Shown here: positions 1 through 5,916 of the stretch, one piece after another
Layout: each line of letters opens with the position of its first letter
Numbering within the stretch: position 1 is the first letter of the stretch
Assembly (NCBI RefSeq): GCF_031082345.1
Contig: NZ_JAVHLH010000183.1
Span: forward strand, 1-5,916
DNA from: Brevundimonas sp.
Lineage (GTDB): Bacteria; Pseudomonadota; Alphaproteobacteria; Caulobacterales; Caulobacteraceae
Direction of reading: 5' to 3'
DNA: 5,916 nucleotides
Translations under genes and position numbers: made by a program
The notes under the pieces: generated by a model
The model's database searches: none
What the model was told of the DNA's origin: nothing
The model's input: only the letters and a program-made list of their open reading frames with translations

Positions 1-2
1 GG

Positions 3-704
3 TGCGCTACGCCCGCTGCGGGGGCGAGGCCATGGCCGTGGCGGTGCGCATCGCCCGCGCCGCCGCCGGCCGAGGCCGACATGTGGCCGGATGGGCTGGT
101 CCCGATGTGCTTCCAGACGCCGGCGACGGAGGACGGCTGGGCCCGCGACAAGGTGCTGGAGGCGGCCGCGGCCTGGGAGGCCGTGGCCAGGGTCGATTTC
201 GACATCCGCGCCGATTGCGCCGGGAGCCCGACCACGGGGCCGGAGCGGCGCATTCCTATCCGCATCGTCCACGATCCGGAGCTGTTCGCCTCGGCCAGCC
301 ACCTGGGGGTCAATCTGGTGCGCGGGGGGACCATCACCCTGAACGCCGAATACCTGGTCACCAACCGCATCTGCGGACGGCGCGGCAGCGAGGGGCGGGA
401 CGGCTGTTTCTACGCCGACGCCCTGCACGAGCTGGGGCACGGACTGGGGTTCAGCCACGACCACGTCAGCCCGCGCGCGCCGGACTGCGTGGCGCGGATG
501 AGCACGCCCGAGCCAGTGGTGGCGGAAGAGACCTATTACGACGCCGCCTCGATCATGAACTACTGCAACCCGGACCGCTGGAAGGGCGAGCTGAGCCCGG
601 CTGACATCTGTTCGATCCGGGCGGCCTATGGCGACCGCGAGGGCCGGCGCCCGACGCGAGCCAGCTGCTATGCGATGACGGGTGCGGCGCCGCGTCGGCC
701 TTGA
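3..704 (+). CDS. Secreted metzincin-type zinc metalloprotease, 5' end outside window
   Basis: A zinc-dependent endopeptidase of the metzincin clan (astacin/matrixin-like), probably acting outside the cytoplasm. Numbering from the first in-frame ATG (position 81), the zinc motif HExxHxxGxxH is complete: H116, E117, H120 and H126, in HELGHGLGFSH. The Met-turn is M159 in SIMNYC. The segment WPDGLVPMCF followed by an Ala-rich helix and a Trp matches the usual start of the catalytic domain. Eight cysteines (10, 46, 98, 109, 136, 162, 177, 196) would allow four disulfides, which suits an exported protein. The frame is open to the left edge with no stop and no ATG/GTG/TTG before 81. A start at 81 would give no signal peptide and begin exactly at the domain edge, so I infer the true start lies upstream; a weak GAGG at 72-75 keeps 81 possible. 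It ends at TGA 702-704, 68 bp before the next gene on the same strand. The clan assignment is firm; the exact family and substrate are unknown. Confidence 0.85.
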   Translation, partial: CATPAAGARPWPWRCASPAPPPAEADMWPDGLVPMCFQTPATEDGWARDKVLEAAAAWEAVARVDFDIRADCAGSPTTGPERRIPIRIVHDPELFASASHLGVNLVRGGTITLNAEYLVTNRICGRRGSEGRDGCFYADALHELGHGLGFSHDHVSPRAPDCVARMSTPEPVVAEETYYDAASIMNYCNPDRWKGELSPADICSIRAAYGDREGRRPTRASCYAMTGAAPRRP

Positions 705-731
705 CCGGCGGCGACGACGAACCCTAGCGTG

Positions 732-749
732 CCGTCGCCCGTCCGACGG
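732..749 (+). other. Small hairpin between the two protease genes
   Basis: CCGTCG (732-737) and CGACGG (744-749) form a perfect 6-bp stem around a 6-base loop, 28 bases after the metalloprotease stop and 23 bases before the S9 peptidase ATG. No T-run follows, so it is at best a weak terminator or leader hairpin, and could be chance in such G+C-rich DNA. I see no convincing promoter in the 68-bp gap. Confidence 0.25.
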
Positions 750-761
750 TTCGGCGGCTGT

Positions 762-767
762 GGGGAG
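762..767 (+). promoter_or_regulatory. Ribosome binding site fixing the S9 peptidase start at 773
   Basis: GGGGAG lies 5 bases before ATG 773. A GTG at 767 in the same frame overlaps this Shine-Dalgarno sequence, so the ATG is the better start; it also places a basic signal-peptide N-region (MRLRR) at the very start of the protein. Confidence 0.7.
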
Positions 768-772
768 TGAAC

Positions 773-3204
<2,432 letters not shown>

Positions 3205-3208
<4 letters not shown>

Positions 3209-3342
3209 GGCCTGCCGGACCCAGACCCTGGAAGGCGTTGGCGAGGTTGCTGGTTCTTCTGGCAGCCGTTGGCGCCTTGCTGATCTTCGGGGTTATCGGG
3301 GTCGTGACCTATGACTGCCTTGCATTGGGGATGTGTCCCTAG
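3205..3342 (+). CDS. Small single-pass membrane protein, 45 residues
   Basis: I do not recognise a family. The GTG at 3205 shares GTGA with the TGA stop of the S9 peptidase, the usual arrangement for translational coupling. GAAGGA at 3187-3192 is a possible Shine-Dalgarno, although its 12-base spacing is long. The product starts MRPAGPRPWKALAR, with four basic residues (R2, R7, K10, R14), followed by a hydrophobic helix at about 12-35 and a short tail with C38 and C44. The positive-inside rule predicts the N-terminus in the cytoplasm and the Cys tail in the periplasm. Codon third positions are somewhat less G+C-rich than in neighbouring genes. A longer reading from GTG 3154 inside the peptidase gene is less likely. 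It could be a chance frame, but start overlap, topology and a clean stop before the hairpin island all favour a real gene. Function unknown. Confidence 0.5.
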
Positions 3343-3369
3343 GAACGGGAGGGACCTGCGCCTTGTCAT

Positions 3370-3397
3370 CCCGGACGCCGCACAGCGGTGATCCGGG
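3370..3397. repeat. Hairpin 1 of the island, possible terminator of the + strand genes
   Basis: CCCGGA (3370-3375) pairs with TCCGGG (3392-3397), and CGCCGC (3376-3381) pairs with GCGGTG (3385-3390) with one G-T wobble. There is one bulged A (3391) and an ACA loop, giving about 12 bp. It starts 28 bases after the stop of the small membrane protein gene and has no T-run, so a role in 3' end formation or protection is inference. Confidence 0.65.
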
Positions 3398-3420
3398 ACG
3401 GGGCAGGGCTGCCATCTCAC

Positions 3421-3452
3421 CTCCCGGAAATCGCGGCGCGATTGTCCGGGAG
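3421..3452. repeat. Hairpin 2 of the island, REP-like unit, first copy
   Basis: CTCCCGGA (3421-3428) pairs with TCCGGGAG (3445-3452), and AATCGC (3429-3434) pairs with GCGATT (3438-3443). The loop is GGC and G3444 is bulged, giving a 14-bp stem. It is followed by ACGGGT. The same unit recurs in inverted orientation at 3485-3517. Confidence 0.75.
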
Positions 3453-3484
3453 ACGGGTGACCGTCGCAGTGTGGCCCGACCTGT

Positions 3485-3517
3485 CTCCCGGATAGCTGCC
3501 GGCGCAGCTTCCGGGAG
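3485..3517. repeat. Hairpin 3 of the island, inverted second copy of the REP-like unit
   Basis: CTCCCGGA (3485-3492) pairs with TCCGGGAG (3510-3517), and AGCTGC (3494-3499) pairs with GCAGCT (3504-3509). The loop is CGGC and T3493 is bulged, again a 14-bp stem. On the - strand it aligns with hairpin 2 over about 45 bases, including a shared CTCACC-type flank on one side and GACRGGT on the other. The inner stem bases differ but stay paired. Confidence 0.75.
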
Positions 3518-3538
3518 GGTGAGTTTGGGGTCGGCGCG

Positions 3539-3579
3539 TCCCGGCTCTCCCCCCGGCTTTCGCCGGGGTTCGGCCGGGA
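3539..3579. repeat. Hairpin 4 of the island, possible terminator of the - strand gene
   Basis: The inner stem CCCCGGC (3551-3557) pairs perfectly with GCCGGGG (3562-3568); read on the - strand its loop is GAAA, a stable GNRA tetraloop. The outer stem TCCCGGC (3539-3545) pairs with GCCGGGA (3573-3579). It starts 15 bases downstream of the - strand stop codon. With no U-run it is not a textbook intrinsic terminator, but it is a plausible 3'-end stem-loop for that transcript. Confidence 0.65.
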
Positions 3580-3594
3580 TGACAAGATCAGCGA

Positions 3595-4311
3595 CTACCG
3601 CTTCTTGACCTCGCTCGCGTCGCCCGTGCCGCCGTCGGAGACGTCGCCGACGATGGGGTTCTCGGCCTGGATGCGCGGACGGCTCTGGCGCCAGCTGTCG
3701 AAGTCGGACGAGAATTTCTGGCGGCGTTCGCTGCGCCACTCGCTGTAGTCCTTGTCGAAGGCCGACAGCTGCTGTTCGCGCCAGTGCAGGTAGTCCGGCT
3801 CGAAGTCGTGATGCTGATGGCTCTGGCCGCCCATGCCGGGGCCCGAGCCTTCCCAGATCTGGGCGCCCGGGGCGTAGCCGTGGGTGGGGTAGCGCCCCGT
3901 CTCGCTCTGGCCGCTCCGACCCTGGGCGGCATAATGCTGGCCGCCGTAGCTGGACGGCCCATAGCCGGGCTCGGCGTAGCCCCGGGTCATCTGCGGACCG
4001 CGCTCGCCCGTGCGGGCGCCGTAGCCCTGTCCATACTGCGGGCCGCCCCAGGCCCGGGCGCCGTGGGCGTCGTAGCCTTCGCCATACCGGCCCTGCTGGT
4101 AGCTGTCCTGGGTCCAGGCCCCCGCGGGGCCGGAGGGGTCGCGGCCATAGGCCTGTTCCTCGCGGCGGAAGGCCTCGGCGGTGCGCCCGCCGTCGCCGCC
4201 GCCCCAGGTGGGCCGCTCTTCGGGGCGACGGTCGCGGGCCTCGTGGCGGAACTCGTCGCGGTCACGATCCGGACGGCCCGGTTCGTCGTGGGGTCGGAAG
4301 GGATTCTGCAT
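3595..4311 (-). CDS. Disordered Gly/Tyr-rich protein with C-terminal WR repeats, probable stress protein
   Basis: A hydrophilic 238-residue protein with no signal peptide or membrane segment, so probably cytoplasmic; function unknown. Residues 1-36 are highly charged (many Arg, Asp, Glu). Residues 37-165 are low-complexity Gly/Tyr/Gln/Pro-rich with 12 Tyr between 55 and 146, likely disordered. Residues 169-212 are the conserved-looking part: three repeats D-[Y/F]-x-x-W-R with tryptophans at 177, 192 and 207, exactly 15 apart, probably helical. Similar WR-rich tails occur in uncharacterised alphaproteobacterial proteins, some with BON or PRC-barrel-like parts; that is from memory. The start is secure: AGAGGAG (4325-4319) lies 7 bases before the ATG. 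A candidate EcfG promoter lies just upstream (4341-4365), suggesting general stress control. The gene is convergent with the S9 operon and divergent from the ATP-grasp gene. A hydrophobic frame on the opposite strand (3784-4317) is its shadow. Confidence 0.85.
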   Translation of the reverse strand: MQNPFRPHDEPGRPDRDRDEFRHEARDRRPEERPTWGGGDGGRTAEAFRREEQAYGRDPSGPAGAWTQDSYQQGRYGEGYDAHGARAWGGPQYGQGYGARTGERGPQMTRGYAEPGYGPSSYGGQHYAAQGRSGQSETGRYPTHGYAPGAQIWEGSGPGMGGQSHQHHDFEPDYLHWREQQLSAFDKDYSEWRSERRQKFSSDFDSWRQSRPRIQAENPIVGDVSDGGTGDASEVKKR

Positions 4312-4318
4312 CGCTGAT

Positions 4319-4325
4319 CTCCTCT
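4319..4325 (-). promoter_or_regulatory. Ribosome binding site of the WR-repeat protein gene
   Basis: Read on the - strand, AGAGGAG lies 7 bases before the ATG at 4311-4309. This is a near-ideal Shine-Dalgarno sequence. It decides both the start and the coding strand of this ambiguous low-complexity gene. Confidence 0.8.
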
Positions 4326-4340
4326 GATGGGAGACTGGAA

Positions 4341-4365
4341 AACCGGACCCGGCGGAGGATGTTCC
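4341..4365 (-). promoter_or_regulatory. Candidate EcfG (general stress sigma factor) promoter
   Basis: On the - strand GGAAC (4365-4361), then 16 bases, then GGTT (4344-4341). The alphaproteobacterial EcfG/SigT consensus is GGAAC-N16/17-CGTT, so the -35 is exact, the spacing is allowed and the -10 differs only in its first base. Transcription would start around 4333-4336, leaving a short leader that contains the ribosome binding site at 4319-4325. The position supports the call; one mismatch and no expression data limit it. Confidence 0.55.
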
Positions 4366-4442
4366 GGGCCGGACGCGGCCTCACGAAGGTGTCAGCGTCG
4401 GAGCCGGTGCAACAATCCGGTTGCGCGCGCGTAGCTTATCTG

Positions 4443-4457
4443 GCCACGTTTTGTGGC
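4443..4457 (+). other. Small palindrome in the ATP-grasp gene leader
   Basis: GCCAC (4443-4447) and GTGGC (4453-4457) flank GTTTT, making a perfect 5-bp palindrome that ends 10 bases before the Shine-Dalgarno sequence. It could be an operator half-site pair or a leader hairpin. It is short enough to be chance. Confidence 0.25.
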
Positions 4458-4467
4458 GCGTTGCAGC

Positions 4468-4472
4468 AGGAG
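4468..4472 (+). promoter_or_regulatory. Ribosome binding site of the ATP-grasp gene, favouring ATG 4477
   Basis: AGGAG ends 4 bases before ATG 4477. The spacing is short, but the next ATG (4492) and the upstream GTG (4453) have no comparable site. The resulting N-terminus MAFDEM also looks like that of related proteins. Confidence 0.65.
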
Positions 4473-4476
4473 CCGT

Positions 4477-5904
4477 ATGGCCTTCGACGAGATGTCAGGA
4501 GACGCGTCCGCCTATGGGACGGACGTCCGGGAGAGTTATCGGGGGCTGGCGCGCTGGCTCGCCGAGGCGCCCGAGGGCCTGCTGCAATCGCGCTCGCGCC
4601 AGGCCGAGCTGTTCTTCCGCCGCATGGGCATCACCTTCGCCGTCTACGGCGACGCGGAGTCGAGCGAGCGGCTGATCCCGTTCGACGTGGTGCCCCGGAT
4701 CATCGGCGCGGCGGAGTGGGCCGGGCTGGAGGCCGGGCTGACCCAGCGGGTCAACGCCATCAACCTGTTCCTGGCGGACATCTATGGTCCGCAGGAGTGC
4801 CTGAAGGCGGGCGTGCTGCCGGCCGAACTGGTGCTGACCAATCCCCACTATGCGCCCGAGATGCAGGGCCGGCGGCCGCCGCGCGGGGTTTGGGTGCACA
4901 TCGCCGGGGTCGATCTGGTCCGCACCGACGACGACGACTTCTATGTACTGGAGGACAATTGCCGCACGCCGTCCGGGGTCTCCTACATGCTGGAGAACCG
5001 CGAGATGATGATGCGGTTGTTCCCCGACCTGTTCGCCGACTATCCGGTGCGGCCGGTCGAGACCTATGCCGATATGCTGCTGGCCAGTTTGCGGGCCTGC
5101 GCGCCCGAGGCGGCGGGCAGCGATCCGACCATCGTGGTGCTGACGCCGGGGCCGTTCAACTCGGCCTACTATGAGCACAGCTTCCTCGCCGACAAGCTGG
5201 GGGTCGAGCTGGTCGAGGGGCGCGATCTGTTCGTCGACGACGGCCGGGTGTTCATGCGCACCACCCAGGGGGCCCAGCGGGTCGACGTCGTCTATCGGCG
5301 CATCGACGACGACTTCCTCGATCCGCTGACCTTCCGGCCGGATTCGGCGCTGGGCGTGCCCGGGCTGATGACCGCCTACCAGGCGGGCACGGTGACCCTG
5401 GCCAATGCGGTGGGAACGGGCGTGGCCGACGACAAGGCGGTCTACACCTACATGCCGGAGATCATCCGCTTCTTCACCGGCGAGGAGCCGATCCTGAAGA
5501 ACGTGCCGACGTGGCGGTGCCGCGAGCCGGAGGCGCTGAAGCACGTCCTGGCGCATCTGGAGGAGCTGGTGGTCAAGGAGGTCGGCGGCTCGGGCGGCTA
5601 TGGCATGCTGGTCGGGCCGGCGGCGTCGAAGACCGAGATCGAGGCCTTCCGCAAGCGGCTGATCAACGATCCGGACGACTTCATCGCCCAGCCGACCCTG
5701 GCGCTGTCGACCGCGCCGACGCTGGACAAGTCGGGCGAACTGGCGCCGCGGCACGTCGACCTGCGGCCGTTCGTGCTGTCCAGTCCCGAGGGGGTGAAGG
5801 TGGCGCCGGGCGGGTTGACGCGGGTGGCGCTGAAGCCGGGATCGCTGGTGGTCAACTCCAGCCAGGGCGGCGGGACCAAGGACACCTGGGTGCTGGATGT
5901 CTGA
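4477..5904 (+). CDS. Circularly permuted ATP-grasp protein (DUF404/DUF407, CP_ATPgrasp family)
   Basis: A 475-residue cytoplasmic protein of the circularly permuted ATP-grasp family, predicted to use ATP to join a carboxylate to an amine (peptide or amide ligation). Family members have no settled substrate. Motifs seen: LEDNCRTPSGVSYMLENR from residue 158, typical of the family; YRRIDDDFLDP at 273-283; LKNVPTW; the Gly-rich nucleotide loop KEVGGSGGYGM at 367-377; DLRPFVL at 428-434; and NSSQGGGTKDTW at 460-471. The length is normal and there is no frameshift. The start is ATG 4477, supported by AGGAG and by the MAFDEM N-terminus. In many bacteria this gene heads a cluster with an alpha-E (DUF403) protein, a transglutaminase-like protease and a proteasome-like Ntn hydrolase, thought to make and process a peptide tag or modification. 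Here the upstream neighbour is unrelated and divergent, and downstream genes fall outside the window. Family membership is secure; the reaction is inference. Confidence 0.93.
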   Translation: MAFDEMSGDASAYGTDVRESYRGLARWLAEAPEGLLQSRSRQAELFFRRMGITFAVYGDAESSERLIPFDVVPRIIGAAEWAGLEAGLTQRVNAINLFLADIYGPQECLKAGVLPAELVLTNPHYAPEMQGRRPPRGVWVHIAGVDLVRTDDDDFYVLEDNCRTPSGVSYMLENREMMMRLFPDLFADYPVRPVETYADMLLASLRACAPEAAGSDPTIVVLTPGPFNSAYYEHSFLADKLGVELVEGRDLFVDDGRVFMRTTQGAQRVDVVYRRIDDDFLDPLTFRPDSALGVPGLMTAYQAGTVTLANAVGTGVADDKAVYTYMPEIIRFFTGEEPILKNVPTWRCREPEALKHVLAHLEELVVKEVGGSGGYGMLVGPAASKTEIEAFRKRLINDPDDFIAQPTLALSTAPTLDKSGELAPRHVDLRPFVLSSPEGVKVAPGGLTRVALKPGSLVVNSSQGGGTKDTWVLDV

Positions 5905-5916
5905 GGCTGTGCGCAC
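5897..5916 (+). CDS. Possible start of the next gene, cut by the window edge
   Basis: ATGTCTGA at 5897-5904 would overlap the ATP-grasp stop by 8 bases and then read on as MSEAVR to the edge. Overlapping starts are usual in this operon, where an alpha-E (DUF403) gene is the expected neighbour. However, no good Shine-Dalgarno sequence precedes it and only six codons are visible, so the true start may lie beyond the window. Confidence 0.25.

Larger units (their letters stand above)
3362..3586. repeat. Palindromic repeat island filling the convergent intergenic gap
   Basis: The gap between the two convergent stop codons (3342 on +, 3595 on -) holds no credible gene. It contains four strong hairpins in a row (3370-3397, 3421-3452, 3485-3517, 3539-3579), bounded by a perfect 13-bp inverted repeat: CTTGTCATCCCGG at 3362-3374 and CCGGGATGACAAG at 3574-3586. 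The GTCATCCCGG-type ends resemble the short palindromes dispersed through intergenic DNA of many Alphaproteobacteria. The island probably ends or protects transcripts from both sides. The 91-residue frame crossing it is a by-product of the repeats. Confidence 0.8.
4312..4476. other. Divergent intergenic region between the WR-repeat and ATP-grasp genes
   Basis: These 165 bp separate two divergent genes. The left part holds the - strand ribosome binding site and EcfG-like promoter. The right part must drive the ATP-grasp gene, but I find no convincing -35/-10 pair: TTGCGC (4421-4426) and GCTTATC (4434-4440) are only 7 bases apart, too close for a sigma-70 promoter. GCAAC (4409-4413) and GTTGC (4420-4424) form a small inverted repeat that could be an operator, on weak grounds. 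Confidence 0.5.

Noticed and set aside
2..604. 200-codon frame on the + strand overlapping the metalloprotease
   Set aside because: Arg/Gly/Ala-rich with no recognisable domain, while the neighbouring frame encodes the complete zinc motif and Met-turn.
3421..3517. CRISPR-like array of repeats
   Set aside because: There are only two copies, in opposite orientation and each strongly palindromic, with no regular spacers.
3362..3586. Reading the island as a MITE or an insertion sequence
   Set aside because: The 13-bp terminal inverted repeats fit, but I see no target-site duplication on either side and no transposase fragment. A mosaic of separate palindromes explains it equally well.
3333..3608. 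91-codon frame across the hairpin island
   Set aside because: Its sequence is made from the palindromic repeats, it overlaps the ends of both convergent genes, and it has no ribosome binding site of note.
3784..4317. Hydrophobic 177-residue frame on the + strand, looking like a membrane protein
   Set aside because: It is the exact antisense of the Gly/Tyr-rich gene, so Ala/Val/Leu arise from mirrored Gly/Arg/Tyr codons. The - strand gene has the ribosome binding site, promoter and WR repeats.
4421..4440. Housekeeping promoter for the ATP-grasp gene from TTGCGC and GCTTATC
   Set aside because: The two elements are only 7 bases apart, below any workable spacing for a sigma-70 or Caulobacter sigma-73 promoter.
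4495..5916. Long 473-codon open frame on the - strand opposite the ATP-grasp gene
   Set aside because: Antisense shadow of a strongly conserved gene; composition is typical of a mirrored high-G+C coding frame and no motif is visible.

Overview
This 5.9-kb window has very high G+C, codons ending mostly in G or C, and gene families typical of Alphaproteobacteria. It is most likely chromosomal DNA of a Caulobacterales member such as Brevundimonas or a relative. The genus is an inference from composition, gene types and a probable EcfG-type promoter; no marker gene is present.

Layout. (1) Positions 3-704, + strand: the 3' part of a secreted zinc metalloprotease of the metzincin clan, reading in from beyond the left edge. 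(2) Positions 773-3208, + strand: a complete exported serine peptidase of family S9, closest in motifs to the S9D glutamyl endopeptidase group, with signal peptide and full Ser-Asp-His triad. (3) Positions 3205-3342, + strand: a probable 45-residue single-pass membrane protein whose GTG start overlaps the peptidase stop codon. (4) Positions 3343-3594: a non-coding convergent gap almost filled by a 225-bp island of four hairpins bounded by a perfect 13-bp inverted repeat. (5) Positions 3595-4311, - strand: a disordered Gly/Tyr/Gln-rich protein ending in three 15-residue D-[Y/F]-x-x-W-R repeats, preceded by a good candidate general-stress (EcfG) promoter. (6) Positions 4312-4476: a divergent promoter region. 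(7) Positions 4477-5904, + strand: a complete circularly permuted ATP-grasp protein (DUF404/DUF407 type). Another reading frame may begin in its last codons and run off the right edge.

How the genes relate. The left half encodes extracytoplasmic proteolysis: a disulfide-rich metalloprotease, a periplasmic or secreted S9 peptidase, and a possibly co-translated membrane microprotein. The right half carries a probable stress-induced hydrophilic protein divergent from an ATP-grasp enzyme. In other bacteria that enzyme usually leads a conserved cluster with an alpha-E (DUF403) protein, a transglutaminase-like protease and a proteasome-like Ntn hydrolase; those partners would lie beyond the right edge and cannot be seen. 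The points most worth a second look are the mirror-symmetric hairpin island with compensatory stem changes, the exactly spaced WR repeats, and the candidate EcfG promoter.
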